Shown here: in pieces, positions 25,113 to 34,688 of the stretch
How positions within the stretch are numbered: the stretch's first letter is position 1
Layout: every line of letters begins with the position of its first letter
Origin: Actinomycetota bacterium
GTDB taxonomy: Bacteria > Actinomycetota > Actinomycetes > S36-B12 > FW305-bin1
Direction: 5' to 3'
NCBI GenBank assembly: GCA_004297305.1
Contig: SCTR01000005.1
Location: 174,386-238,385, forward strand
Length of the DNA stretch: 64,000 nucleotides
Program-made: the position numbers and the translations under genes
Notes under the pieces: model-generated
Databases searched by the model: none
What the model was told of the DNA's origin: nothing
What the model saw: only the letters and a program-made list of their open reading frames with translations

Positions 25113-27016
25113 CGCTGCGAACCCGAACCGCCCCGCTGCTTTTGGCCGGGGTGCTGCTGACGGCTCCGGCCGGCGTGGCCATGGCTGCCCCGGCTTCGTC
25201 GACCGCGCCGACCGCCGCGGCCACCGGAAGTTCGACTCCAGCCGCGCCGGCCGCCGTCCTCACCGTCGGCCTCGTCGACGACGTGACGACGCTCAACCCG
25301 TTCAGCACCGATGCCACCAGCCTCGCCGACGAGGTCGTCGGCCTCAGCTACGAACGCCTCACCACGTTGTCCGCCAACGACTTCGCCGTCAGCCCGGGCC
25401 TGGCGCAGTCCTGGTCGCAGTCGCTGGACGGCCGGCAGTGGACGTTCACCCTGCGCGAGGCCCGGTGGAGTGACGGGACGACGGTCACCGCTGCGGACGC
25501 GAAGGCCACCATCGACCGCATCGTCGCCGGCGAGCTGGAGCAGCAGCGGTACGGCGCGGACGTGCAGGACATCGACTCGGTCAGCGCGCCCGACGCCCGC
25601 ACGCTGGTGATCACCGTCAAGCAGCCGACCCGGGTGCCGGAGCACCTGACGTTCCCGATCCTGCCGGCCCACGTCTGGGACCCGATCGGCGACGACCGGC
25701 TCGCCGACTTCACCAACCTGCCGACCGCCGGCTCCCCGGTGGTGGGGTCCGGGCCGTTCCTGGCGACCGAGGTCCGGCCGGGCGAATGGGTACGGCTGAC
25801 CCGTAACCCGCAGTGGACCGCTCCGGCGCCCCACCTCAGTGAGGTGATCTTCCGGACCTATCCGTCGCCGGACGCCGTGGCCGACGCCCTCGGTCGCGGC
25901 GAGATCGACGTGGCGGAAGACCTCACGCCCGCGCTGCTGGCCTCGCTGGCCGGCAAGCCGGGGGTCACCGCCGTCGCCGGGGTCGGCACCGGGTTCACCG
26001 ACCTCGCCCTCAACACCGGGGCCGCCCGTACCGACGGCACCCCGATCGGCGACGGCAATCCCGCGCTGCGCGACCAGCGGGTACGCGCGGCGGTCTCCAA
26101 GGCGGTCGACCGAGCCGCGCTGGTGCAGACCGTCCTGGGCGGCCGTGGCGCTCCCGGCACGTCGGTCATCCCGCCGGCGTACGCCACCTGGCATTGGGAT
26201 CCGGGGCCCAGCGCCAATCCGGCCGCTGACACCGCGGGCGCCGCGGCCCTCCTCGACGCCGCCGGATACCGACTCGGCGGCGACGGGCGGCGTGCGGGCC
26301 CGGACGGCACCCGGCTGACGCTGCGGCTGTTCGCGCGCCAGGAAGCGCCCGACTCGCAACAGGTCGCCGACCTGGTCCGCTCACAGCTCGACGCCGTCGG
26401 CATCGGTGTGGACGTGACCACCATGCCGGCCGACGAGCTGGCCACGGCGACGGCGGAGGGGAAGTTCGACCTCGTGGAGTACGGCTGGGACGTCGGGCCC
26501 GACCCGACCGAACAGCTGGCGGCCTTCACCTGCGCCGAACGCTCCCACGACGACAACGGCACGCTCGTGGCGGGCCTGTCGGACTCGTTCTACTGCGACC
26601 CGACGTACGACGAGATCTTCGACCAGCAGTCCGCCGAGACCGATCCCGGCCGCCGGGCGACCCTCGTGGCGACGCTGCAGCGGATGCTGTACGACGCTGC
26701 GCCGTACGTCGTCACCGCCTACCCGGACACCCTGGAGGCGTACCGGTCCGACCGGGTGGGCGGTTTCGTCGCCCAGCCGGCCGGCAAGGGACGGCTGCTG
26801 TTCCAGCAGGGCTCGGTGGCGTCGTACCTCGCGGTCACGCCCGTCGCCGGAGCCCCGGCCGCGCCGGCACCACAGCCGGCCGGCGACGCAGGGGGGCCGG
26901 CCGGCTCGGGCACCAACTGGGCCCTGATCGCCGCGGCGGTGGCCGTCGCGATCCTGCTGGTCGTGGCGGCCGTCTGGTGGACCCGCCGGGACACCGGGAT
27001 GCACGCGCGGCACTGA
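25109..27016 (+). CDS. ABC substrate-binding protein (SBP_5), membrane-anchored
   Basis: 635 residues. A signal peptide (LLLAGVLLTAPAGVAMAAPA) is followed by a peptide/nickel-type family 5 solute-binding domain: DDVTTLNPFSTDATSLADEV, WTFTLREARWSDGTTVTAAD, GSGPFLATEVRPGEWVRLTR and KAVDRAALVQTVLGGRG. A C-terminal transmembrane helix (ALIAAAVAVAILLVVAAVWW) with a basic tail follows. C-terminal anchoring is unusual, since most such proteins are lipoproteins, and there is no lipobox Cys. No permease or ATPase is nearby. The ATG overlaps the DUF3052 stop. The ligand is unknown; nickel or peptides are options. The stop lies in the first unit of a tandem repeat. Confidence 0.9.
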   Translation: MTLRTRTAPLLLAGVLLTAPAGVAMAAPASSTAPTAAATGSSTPAAPAAVLTVGLVDDVTTLNPFSTDATSLADEVVGLSYERLTTLSANDFAVSPGLAQSWSQSLDGRQWTFTLREARWSDGTTVTAADAKATIDRIVAGELEQQRYGADVQDIDSVSAPDARTLVITVKQPTRVPEHLTFPILPAHVWDPIGDDRLADFTNLPTAGSPVVGSGPFLATEVRPGEWVRLTRNPQWTAPAPHLSEVIFRTYPSPDAVADALGRGEIDVAEDLTPALLASLAGKPGVTAVAGVGTGFTDLALNTGAARTDGTPIGDGNPALRDQRVRAAVSKAVDRAALVQTVLGGRGAPGTSVIPPAYATWHWDPGPSANPAADTAGAAALLDAAGYRLGGDGRRAGPDGTRLTLRLFARQEAPDSQQVADLVRSQLDAVGIGVDVTTMPADELATATAEGKFDLVEYGWDVGPDPTEQLAAFTCAERSHDDNGTLVAGLSDSFYCDPTYDEIFDQQSAETDPGRRATLVATLQRMLYDAAPYVVTAYPDTLEAYRSDRVGGFVAQPAGKGRLLFQQGSVASYLAVTPVAGAPAAPAPQPAGDAGGPAGSGTNWALIAAAVAVAILLVVAAVWWTRRDTGMHARH

Positions 27017-27073
27017 CCGAACAGCGGCACTGACCGAACGGCGGCACTGACCGAACGGCGGCACTGACCGATG
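27011..27073. repeat. 17-bp tandem repeat starting at a stop codon
   Basis: Four units begin at 27011, 27028, 27045 and 27062 (CACTGACCGAACGGCGG, the first with one change and the last incomplete). The TGA of the upstream substrate-binding protein gene is in the first unit. The array fills the gap between that gene and the convergent HemD-like gene. Confidence 0.9.
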
Positions 27074-27084
27074 GCTTGCCGGGG

Positions 27085-28269
27085 TCAGGCTTCGTGGGTG
27101 CCGTCGTGGCTTCCGGCCGTCACCCGGCGCTCCGGTTCGTAGGCCAGGCGGTAGCCGCGCTTGACCACGGTCTGCAGCAGCCGCGCCTCGCCGAGCGCCT
27201 GGCGGAGCCGGGCGATCGCCACCTCGACGGCGTGATCGTCGGCGTCCTCACCGCCGGGCAGGGCCGTGCGCAGCACGGTGCGCGGCAGCACGACGCCGGG
27301 ACGGGCGGCCAGTGCGCGCAGGATCGCCATCGGGGCCGGCGGCAGCGTCCGCAGGTCGTCGTCGACCACCACGGCGTGGCCGCGGATCTGTAACCAGTGC
27401 CCGGCCACCGGCAGCCGGGGGCTGCGACGAGGCAGCGCGGCCACGACCTCGCGCGCCAGCGCCCCCAGCCGGGAGCGCTCCGGCACCACCGACTCGATGC
27501 CCGCGGACTCCAACGCCCCGGCGGTGATCGGGCCGACGCTGGCGACCAAGACGTCGTCGCGCAGCGCGGTGACGACCTCGTCGTACAGGCCCAGCCGGGA
27601 CGCGGTCGCCAGCAGGCTCGCCGCGGCCGGGGCGCTGGTGAAGGTCACCGCGTCGAGCTGACGGGTGGCGATCTGTTCGACCAGCCGGTGCAACGGCCCG
27701 GGATCCACCGGCGGCAACCACCGGTAGACCGGGACCTCGACCACCCGCGCACCGGCCATCCGCAAGGTCTCGGTGACGCCGGGCAGCGGCTCGCCGTGCT
27801 CCTGCACCACGATGCGGACGCCGTCGAGGTCCTCGGTGAGCAGGTGTTCGAGCACCTCCGAGGACGACTCGGACTCCGGCGACCATTCCTCCCGCAGCCC
27901 CGCTGCCCGCAGCGCCCCCCGCGCTTTCGGACCCCGGGCCAGCAACCGCACCCGGCCAAGCCGGTCCAGCAGATCCTCGGCCAGCCCCCAGCCCTCCGCA
28001 GCCTCCAGCCAGCCCCGCATCCCGATCCCGGTCGTGGCGATCACGATGTCGGGCGGCGCGCTGACGCACTGCCGGGTCGCGGCCAGCAGTTCCGCGTCGT
28101 CGGCCAACGGCACGATCCGGATCGATGGGCCGTACACCACCCGGGCACCCCGTCGCTCCAGCAGCGACCCGAGTTCCTCACGGCGCCGCGCCGCGGTGAT
28201 GCCGACGGTGTATCCGGCGAGCGGGGCGACCGTAGGCGCCGCCGGGACGGACGATGCCAGGTCGGTCAC
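27085..28269 (-). CDS. Uroporphyrinogen-III synthase fused to winged-helix DNA-binding domain
   Basis: 394 residues from GTG 28269, overlapping the nirD stop. Residues about 15-280 are a HemD domain: GYTVGITAARRREELGSLLE, IATTGIGMRGWLEAAEGWGL, VQEHGEPLPGVTETL and VTFTSAPAAASLL. Residues about 300-385 form an OmpR-type winged helix (LPPAPMAILRALAARPGVVL; HAVEVAIARLRQALGEARLL; VVKRGYRLAY). Such HemD-regulator fusions occur in actinomycete nitrate operons and are thought to regulate them; catalytic activity is uncertain. It is the last gene of the narK-nir operon. Confidence 0.88.
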   Translation of the reverse strand: MTDLASSVPAAPTVAPLAGYTVGITAARRREELGSLLERRGARVVYGPSIRIVPLADDAELLAATRQCVSAPPDIVIATTGIGMRGWLEAAEGWGLAEDLLDRLGRVRLLARGPKARGALRAAGLREEWSPESESSSEVLEHLLTEDLDGVRIVVQEHGEPLPGVTETLRMAGARVVEVPVYRWLPPVDPGPLHRLVEQIATRQLDAVTFTSAPAAASLLATASRLGLYDEVVTALRDDVLVASVGPITAGALESAGIESVVPERSRLGALAREVVAALPRRSPRLPVAGHWLQIRGHAVVVDDDLRTLPPAPMAILRALAARPGVVLPRTVLRTALPGGEDADDHAVEVAIARLRQALGEARLLQTVVKRGYRLAYEPERRVTAGSHDGTHEA

Positions 28270-28625
28270 CGGACCCCGAGGTGGACGACATCGTCGACGA
28301 CTCTCACGGGGTATGACGGTACGGCGACTTCCGGGTCGTCGAGACACTGTCCGGTGGACAGGTCGAACGCCTGCTTGTACATCGGGGAGAACACCACGTC
28401 GGCATCCCCACGAGTGCCCACGATGCCGCGGCTCAGCACGTTGGCGCCGCTGAACGGGTCCCGGTTGCCGATCGCCGCGACGGTGCCGGCGGCGAGCCGG
28501 AAGATCGCGACCTGAGTCCCGTCCAGCAGCGCGGCGACCCCCCGTTCCGGTTGCAGCGCAGCCAGGTCGCAGACCGGAACCCAGCGCGCCACCTCAGCCG
28601 GGTCGAGCGCCGGCGCGGCGGTCAC
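28266..28625 (-). CDS. nirD: Nitrite reductase (NADH) small subunit NirD
   Basis: 119 residues of the Rieske-like NirD fold: WVPVCDLAALQPERGVAALL, VAAIGNRDPFSGANVLSRG and VVFSPMYKQAFDLSTGQCLD. The iron-sulfur ligands of true Rieske proteins are absent, as is usual for NirD. It starts at a GTG overlapping the nirB stop and ends overlapping the HemD-like start. It pairs with NirB in NADH-dependent reduction of nitrite to ammonium. Confidence 0.93.
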   Translation of the reverse strand: MTAAPALDPAEVARWVPVCDLAALQPERGVAALLDGTQVAIFRLAAGTVAAIGNRDPFSGANVLSRGIVGTRGDADVVFSPMYKQAFDLSTGQCLDDPEVAVPSYPVRVVDDVVHLGVR

Positions 28626-31138
28626 GGCGCACCCACCGGAAGCACCGGGCCGGCCAGCAGCACCTGGCGCTCCTCGGGCCGTGCCGGCCGGGGTTGATCT
28701 CGTTCGACCACGAAGACGACGTCGGGATCCGGTATCTGTGGTGCGTTGACGAAGCCGACGAAGCGGGACAGCTTGTCCGGATCCTCCAAGGTGGCGCGCC
28801 ACTCGTCGCGGTAGCTGCCGACGTGACGCGCCATCGCCGCGTCGAGCTCGTCGCAGACGCCGAGGCGGTCCTCGACGATGACGTCGCGCAGATGCTCCAG
28901 GCCGCCGTCGAGCGACTCCAGCCAGGCCGCGGTGCGCTGCAGCCGGTCCGCGGTCCGCACGTAGTACATGAGGAAGCGGTCGACGTACCGCACGAGCGTC
29001 TCGGTATCCAGGTCGGACGCGAACAGCTGGGCGTGCCGCGGGGTGAACCCGCCGTTGCCGCCGACGTACAGGTTCCAGCCGTTCTCCGTCGCGATGATCC
29101 CGACGTCCTTGCTGCGGGCCTCCGCGCATTCGCGGGCACACCCGGAGACGCCGGCCTTCACCTTGTGCGGCGCGCGCAGCCCGCGGTAGCGCAGCTCGAG
29201 TTCCACCGCGAGACCGACGGAGTCCTGGACGCCGTAGCGGCACCAGGTCGAGCCCACGCAGGACTTCACGGTCCGCAGCGCCTTGCCGTAGGCGTGACCG
29301 GACTCGAAGCCGGCGTCGACCAGCCGGCGCCACACCGCCGGCAGCTGCTCGAGCCGGACGCCGAGCAGGTCGATGCGCTGCCCACCGGTGATCTTCGTGT
29401 AGAGCCCGAAGTCCCGTGCCACCTCGCCGATGACGATGAGCCGTTCCGGGGTGATCTCGCCGCCGGGAATCCGCGGCACCACCGAGTACGTGCCGTCCCG
29501 CTGCAGGTTCGCCATGACGTGGTCGTTGGTGTCCTGCAACGCCGCGAGCTCACCGGCCAGCACGTGCTCGTTGTGAATGCTGGCCAGCACCGAGGCGACG
29601 GCCGGCTTGCAGATGTCGCAACCCCGACCGCGGCCGTGGCTGGCGACCAGCTCGCTGAACGTCCGCGCCCCGCTGAGCCGGACCACCTCGAACAAGTCGC
29701 TGCGGGACAGGTCGAAGTGCTCGCACAGGCCGCGGGAGCCCGCGACACCGGCGTCACGCAGCACCGTCGTCATGAGCGGGACACAGGAGCCGCAGGAGGT
29801 CCCGGCCCGGGTGCAGGCCTTCAGCGACGGGATGTCGCAAGCCCCGGTCTCGATAGCCGACAGCAGCGCACCCTTGGTCACCGCGTTGCAGGTGCACACC
29901 AGGGCGTCGTCCGGCAGGTCCGGGCCGGCACCGGACCCGGCCGGCGCGATGAGCGCCGCGGCCTCGCCGCCCAACGGGCGGCCGACCAGCGGTCGCAGTG
30001 CGGCGTACGACGACGCATCGCCGACCAGGACGCCGCCCAGCAACGTGGTGGCGTCGTCGGACACCACGAGCTTCTTGTAGACCCCCGCGACGTGGTCGGC
30101 CCAGACCAGTTCCAGCGCGCCGGGCGTATCGCCGTGGGCGTCGCCGAAACTGGCCACGTCGACGCCGAGGAGTTTGAGTTTCGTCGACATGTCCGCGCCT
30201 GGGAACGTCGCGCTCCCGCCGAGGATCCGGTCGACGACCACCTCGGCCTGGGCGTACCCGGGGGCGACCAAGCCGTAGCACCGGCCGTCCACCGCGGCGC
30301 ATTCGCCGATGGCGTATACGGCCGGGTCCTCGGTCCGGCAGCCGAGGTCCACCGCGATCCCACCCCGCGGCGCCACCGGCAGCTGCGACTGCCGGGCCAA
30401 CTCGTCACGCGGCCGGATGCCGGCCGAGAAGACGACCATGTCGGCGGGCACGACCGTCCCGTCGGCCAGCCGCAAGGCGGCGACCCGGCCGTCCGGACCC
30501 GCCTCGAGACTCTCGGTGGCCGCCGCGAGATGGACCTCGATGCCGAGCTCGGCGATCAGCCGTCGCAGCACCGCGCCGCCGCCGAGGTCGACCTGGGCCG
30601 GCATGAGCCGTGGCGCGGCCTCGACGACGTGCGTCTGGACGCCGAGCGACCGCATGGCCTGCGCGGCCTCCAGCCCCAGCAGCCCACCGCCGATCACCGC
30701 GCCAGTCCGCGCCGTCCGGGCGTGCGCCTGGATGGCGTCGAGGTCGTCCAGCGTGCGGTAGACCTCCACCCCCGGCAGGTCGGCTCCCGGCACGGGTGGC
30801 ACGAACGGCCGTGAACCGGTGGCCAGGACCAGTACGTCGTAGTCGATCCGCAGCGCCGTGGCGGTGTGGACCACGCGACTGTCACGGTCGAGCGACACGA
30901 CCCGCTCGCCCAGCAGCAGCTGCCAGCCCGGCTCGTCGAAGAAGCCCTCGGGGACCATCGACAGGTCGGCGGCCGAACGGCCGGAGACATACGACGACAA
31001 GGCAACCCGGTCGTACGCCGGTCGCTGCTCGGCGCCGATCACCGTCACCTGCCAGCCGGGCGTCGCGCGGGCGCGCCACGCCTCACAGAAGCGCTGGGCC
31101 ACCATCCCGTGACCCACCACCACGAGCTTGCCGGTCAT
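28622..31138 (-). CDS. nirB: Nitrite reductase (NADH) large subunit NirB
   Basis: 838 residues from ATG 31138 (GGAGGT 6 bases upstream). Domains: FAD/NAD-binding pyridine nucleotide oxidoreductase (VVVGHGMVAQRFCEAWRARA; ALSSYVSGRSAADL), BFD-like 2Fe-2S domain with VCTCNAVTKGAL and TSCGSCVP, then the siroheme/4Fe-4S module with CVGSTWCRYGV and SGCARECAEA. It reduces nitrite to ammonium with NADH in the cytoplasm and needs siroheme made by the 22.6-24.7 kb genes. The start overlaps the stop of the preceding flavoprotein gene (ATGA). Confidence 0.97.
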   Translation of the reverse strand: MTGKLVVVGHGMVAQRFCEAWRARATPGWQVTVIGAEQRPAYDRVALSSYVSGRSAADLSMVPEGFFDEPGWQLLLGERVVSLDRDSRVVHTATALRIDYDVLVLATGSRPFVPPVPGADLPGVEVYRTLDDLDAIQAHARTARTGAVIGGGLLGLEAAQAMRSLGVQTHVVEAAPRLMPAQVDLGGGAVLRRLIAELGIEVHLAAATESLEAGPDGRVAALRLADGTVVPADMVVFSAGIRPRDELARQSQLPVAPRGGIAVDLGCRTEDPAVYAIGECAAVDGRCYGLVAPGYAQAEVVVDRILGGSATFPGADMSTKLKLLGVDVASFGDAHGDTPGALELVWADHVAGVYKKLVVSDDATTLLGGVLVGDASSYAALRPLVGRPLGGEAAALIAPAGSGAGPDLPDDALVCTCNAVTKGALLSAIETGACDIPSLKACTRAGTSCGSCVPLMTTVLRDAGVAGSRGLCEHFDLSRSDLFEVVRLSGARTFSELVASHGRGRGCDICKPAVASVLASIHNEHVLAGELAALQDTNDHVMANLQRDGTYSVVPRIPGGEITPERLIVIGEVARDFGLYTKITGGQRIDLLGVRLEQLPAVWRRLVDAGFESGHAYGKALRTVKSCVGSTWCRYGVQDSVGLAVELELRYRGLRAPHKVKAGVSGCARECAEARSKDVGIIATENGWNLYVGGNGGFTPRHAQLFASDLDTETLVRYVDRFLMYYVRTADRLQRTAAWLESLDGGLEHLRDVIVEDRLGVCDELDAAMARHVGSYRDEWRATLEDPDKLSRFVGFVNAPQIPDPDVVFVVERDQPRPARPEERQVLLAGPVLPVGAP

Positions 31139-32607
31139 GCGTTCACCTCCACTTGGGGGTCGGCCGCGGCGAGCCAGTCGACGATTCCGGACACCACGTC
31201 GCGGCAGCCGCCGCAGCCGGTGGTCGCCCGGGTGGCGCGAGCTACCGCCGCGACGCTGCGCGACCCGCCGAGAACCGCCTGCTGGATCGCGCCTTTGGTC
31301 ACCCCGTTGCACGAGCACACCGTCGTACCGGCGGGCATCAGCGACGGCGAGGCCGCCGGGGTCGACGTCGTCCCGCTGCCGGGAGCCAGCAGGCTGACCC
31401 GGTCACCGGGCAGCCGGGCCTGCCGGGTGAACAACTGGGTCAGCACGCCGACCGTCGACAGCTCGCCGACGACCGTCGCTCCCGCGATGCGCCCGTCGCG
31501 TACGACGAGCTTGCGGTACGTCCCTTGCGCGGTATCGGCCACGACGACGACGTCGTCGCCGGGCAGTTCGGCGTCGCGGGCACCCATCGCGGCCACGTGC
31601 AGGCCGTCGGCCTTCAGCCGCGCCGCCACTCGGCTGCCGCGGTAGCGCGCAGCCGGGTCGGCGCCGGTGAGCTGGGCGGCGATCACCGCGGCCTGCTCCC
31701 AGGCCGGCGCCACCAGCCCCGCGACGACGCCGTCGTGCTCGGCGCAGTCACCGAGCGCGAAGACCCGCGGGTCGTCGACGGACCGCAGCGTGTCGTCGAC
31801 GACGATCCCCCGCTCGACCCGCAGGCCGGCGGCCCGGGCCAGGCCGACCTGCGGCCGCGCGCCGGTCGCCAGCACCAGCAGGTCCGCCAGCACGCAGGTG
31901 CCGTCGTCGAGTTCGACGCCGCCGACGGCCCCGTCGGCGTTGCGCACGATCCTGGTGACCGCCCGGCCGATCCGTGAGGCCAGACCGACTCCGGCGGCGG
32001 CGCGGACTAGGACGTTGCCGGCGGTGCTGTCGAGCTGGCGGTCCAGCAGGTGCGGGCCGACGTGCACCACGACGGTCTCCAGCCCCGAGGCGACCAGGCC
32101 GCGGCCCACCTCCAGCCCCAGCAGGCCGCCGCCGAGGACCACCGCCCGCGTGGCGTGCCGGCGCGCCCGCTGCAACTCCCGCAGATCGTCCAGCGTGCGC
32201 AGCGCGAAAGCGTTGGGCAGCAACTGTCCCGCCTCGGTGCGCAGACCCTCGATGTCCGGCAGCGCGGCGTCCGCGCCGGTGGCCAGCACGAGGACGTCGT
32301 ACGGCAGCACCCGCCCGGACGCGGTGACGACCTTGCGAGCCGCCCGGTCGAGGGTGTCGACCGGGTCGCCGGTGACCAGGTCGACACCGTGGTCGTCGTG
32401 CCAGCCGCCGGGGACGAGGCCGAGCTCCTCGCCGCTGTGACGGCCGGCGAGGACCTCGGTGAGCAGGATCCGGTTGTACGCCGGAGCCCGTTCGGCACCG
32501 ACGATCGTCACGCCGAGCATCCGCGCCGGGTCGCGGCGGCGCAGTTCCTCCACCACGCGCGATCCGGCCATGCCGTTGCCGACGACGACCACCCGGGGCC
32601 CGCTCAC
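31135..32607 (-). CDS. FAD-dependent oxidoreductase with BFD domain, nitrate reductase electron-transfer partner
   Basis: 490 residues. It is like the N-terminal half of NirB: PRVVVVGNGMAGSRVVEELR (FAD), APAYNRILLTEVLAGRHSGE, VVLGGGLLGLEVGRGL (NAD), VFALGDCAEHDG, and a C-terminal 2Fe-2S BFD domain TTVCSCNGVTKGA with TGCGGCRDVV. It lies between nasA and nirB with start and stop overlaps on both sides (GTG 32607; ATGA with nirB). By position it is probably the NAD(P)H reductase that feeds electrons to NasA (NasC-like). A role in NirB maturation is the alternative. Confidence 0.88.
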   Translation of the reverse strand: MSGPRVVVVGNGMAGSRVVEELRRRDPARMLGVTIVGAERAPAYNRILLTEVLAGRHSGEELGLVPGGWHDDHGVDLVTGDPVDTLDRAARKVVTASGRVLPYDVLVLATGADAALPDIEGLRTEAGQLLPNAFALRTLDDLRELQRARRHATRAVVLGGGLLGLEVGRGLVASGLETVVVHVGPHLLDRQLDSTAGNVLVRAAAGVGLASRIGRAVTRIVRNADGAVGGVELDDGTCVLADLLVLATGARPQVGLARAAGLRVERGIVVDDTLRSVDDPRVFALGDCAEHDGVVAGLVAPAWEQAAVIAAQLTGADPAARYRGSRVAARLKADGLHVAAMGARDAELPGDDVVVVADTAQGTYRKLVVRDGRIAGATVVGELSTVGVLTQLFTRQARLPGDRVSLLAPGSGTTSTPAASPSLMPAGTTVCSCNGVTKGAIQQAVLGGSRSVAAVARATRATTGCGGCRDVVSGIVDWLAAADPQVEVNA

Positions 32608-34688
32608 GGCGCGATCCGTTCCAGGCGTACGGCGCACACCTTGAACTCCGGCATGCCGGACACCGGATCCGTGGCGGTGTTGGTCAGCCGGTTGGCGTTG
32701 CCCGCGTCCGGCCAGTGGAACGGCATGAACACGGTGTCCATCCGGATCCCCTCCGACAGCATCGCGCGGGCCACCGCGTGGCCGCGGCGACTGACGACCT
32801 GCACCAGTTCGCCGTCGACGACGCCGAGGTCGTCGGCGACCACCGGATGCATCTCGACGAAGGCTTCCGGAGCGACGGCCACCAGTTCAGTGATCCGTCG
32901 TGTCTGGTTCCCGCTCTGGTACTGCGCCAGCACCCGCCCGGTCGTCAGGTGCAGCGGATAGCCGGCGTCGGGCAGTTCCGCGGCTGCGCGGTCGGTGACG
33001 TCGGCGAAACGGGCGCGGCCGTCGGCGGTCGGGAAGGCGTCGACGAACGGCCGCGGCGTCCCCACGGTGTCCTGCGGGCAGGGCCAGAACACGCCGTCCT
33101 CGGCCCCCAGCCGGTCGTAGTCGATGCCGGAGTAGTCCGCGGGAGCACCCCGGGTCGCCAGGCGGAGTTCGGCGAACACGGTCTGCGGCTCGGCTGGGAA
33201 ACCCTGCTGGTGGCCGAGCCGGTGGGCCAGTTCCGCGATCACGTCGAGGTCGGTCCGCACTCCTGGCGGCGGCGCAGACAGCTTGCGGCGCAGCACGACA
33301 CGGCCCTCGAGGTTGGTCATGGTGCCGTCCTCCTCGGCCCACTGCGCGACGGGCAGGACCACATCGGCCCGCGCAGCGGTCTCGGACACGAACGGGTCGC
33401 AGACCACGAGCAGCGCCAGGGCGTCCAATCGCTCGGTCACCGCGATCGACCGCGGCGCGGACACGACCGGGTTGCTGCCCATGACCAGAAGCGCCTGGGG
33501 TCCGGCCGGTCGGCCCAATGCCTCGAGCAACTGGCTGGCTGGCAAACCCGGGGCGGGCAGGTCGTCGGGCGCCACCCCCCACACCTCTGCCACGAACGCG
33601 CGATCCGCCGGATCGGCCAGTCGCCGGTAGCCCGGCAGCTGGTCGGCCTTCTGACCGTGCTCGCGACCACCCTGACCGTTGCCCTGGCCGGTGATGGCGC
33701 CGTAACCACTGCCGGGCCGGCCCGGCAGCCCGAGCGCCAGCGCCAGATCGATCAGCGCCGCAACGGTGTCGACGCCCTTGCTGTGCTGCTCCGCGCCACG
33801 GCCGGACAGCAGAATGGCGCGATTCGCGCCGGCCAGCAGCCGCGCGGCCTCCCGGATCTGGTCGGCCGGTACGCCGGTCAGCGCCTCGACCCGCTCCGGC
33901 CAGTACGCCGAAACCCGGTGTCGCACGGCGCCGAAGCCCGTCGTCCGGTCACGCACGTAGTCCTCGTCGACCCAGCCACGCGCGACCACGACGTGCAGGA
34001 CGCCCAGCAGCAACGCCAGGTCGCCACCGGGAACCGGTTGCAGGTGCAGGTCCGCCAACCGCGCGGTGGGAGTGACTCGCGGGTCGACCACGATCAGCCG
34101 GCCGCCGCGTTCCCGCTGTGCCGACAGGTGGCGGACGAACGGCGGCATCGTCTCCGCGACGTTGGCGCCGACCAGCATCACCACGTCGGCTTCGCCCACG
34201 TCCTGCAACGGGAACGGCATACCCCGGTCGACCCCGAAGGCACGGTTGGCCGCCGCGGCGGCGCTGGACATGCAGAACCGGCCGTTGTAGTCGATCCGGC
34301 TGGTACGCAACACAACCCGAGCGAACTTGCCCAACGCGTAAGCCTTCTCGTTGGTCAGTCCTCCGCCGCCGAACACCGCCACCGCATCCGGGCCGTGCTC
34401 GGCGGCCAACTGCCGGAAACTCGCGGCGACCATGTCCAGTGCCTGGTCCCAGCTCGCCGGCAGCAGTGGGGCGCCCTTGTGCGCCCGTACCAGCGGCGTG
34501 GTGAGCCGATCAGCCGACTGCAGCAGTTGCGCCGCGGTCCATCCCTTGTGGCACAGGCCGCCCCGGTTGGTGGGGAACTCGCGCCCGGCCACCGCGACGC
34601 TGCCGTCGTCGCGACGGGTGAGCGTCATGGCGCACTGCAAGGCGCAGTACGGGCAGTGCGTGTCGACTGACGCAGCGGGCGGGTTCAC
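32604..34688 (-). CDS. nasA: Assimilatory nitrate reductase, molybdopterin catalytic subunit
   Basis: 694 residues. The N-terminal 4Fe-4S site uses Cys12, Cys15, Cys19 and Cys46 (HCPYCALQC and GGLCHKGW). Molybdopterin-binding stretches include AVFGGGGLTNEKAYALGKFA, DYNGRFCMSSAAAAANRAFG and the C-terminal LTTGRVLAQYQSGNQTRR. The length and the lack of a signal peptide fit a cytoplasmic Nas-type enzyme reducing nitrate to nitrite. The GTG start overlaps the narK stop, and the stop overlaps the flavoprotein start. Confidence 0.95.
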   Translation of the reverse strand: MNPPAASVDTHCPYCALQCAMTLTRRDDGSVAVAGREFPTNRGGLCHKGWTAAQLLQSADRLTTPLVRAHKGAPLLPASWDQALDMVAASFRQLAAEHGPDAVAVFGGGGLTNEKAYALGKFARVVLRTSRIDYNGRFCMSSAAAAANRAFGVDRGMPFPLQDVGEADVVMLVGANVAETMPPFVRHLSAQRERGGRLIVVDPRVTPTARLADLHLQPVPGGDLALLLGVLHVVVARGWVDEDYVRDRTTGFGAVRHRVSAYWPERVEALTGVPADQIREAARLLAGANRAILLSGRGAEQHSKGVDTVAALIDLALALGLPGRPGSGYGAITGQGNGQGGREHGQKADQLPGYRRLADPADRAFVAEVWGVAPDDLPAPGLPASQLLEALGRPAGPQALLVMGSNPVVSAPRSIAVTERLDALALLVVCDPFVSETAARADVVLPVAQWAEEDGTMTNLEGRVVLRRKLSAPPPGVRTDLDVIAELAHRLGHQQGFPAEPQTVFAELRLATRGAPADYSGIDYDRLGAEDGVFWPCPQDTVGTPRPFVDAFPTADGRARFADVTDRAAAELPDAGYPLHLTTGRVLAQYQSGNQTRRITELVAVAPEAFVEMHPVVADDLGVVDGELVQVVSRRGHAVARAMLSEGIRMDTVFMPFHWPDAGNANRLTNTATDPVSGMPEFKVCAVRLERIAP

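Noticed and set aside
28694..30814. 706-codon plus-strand frame opposite nirB
   Set aside because: Antisense shadow of an unambiguous nirB.
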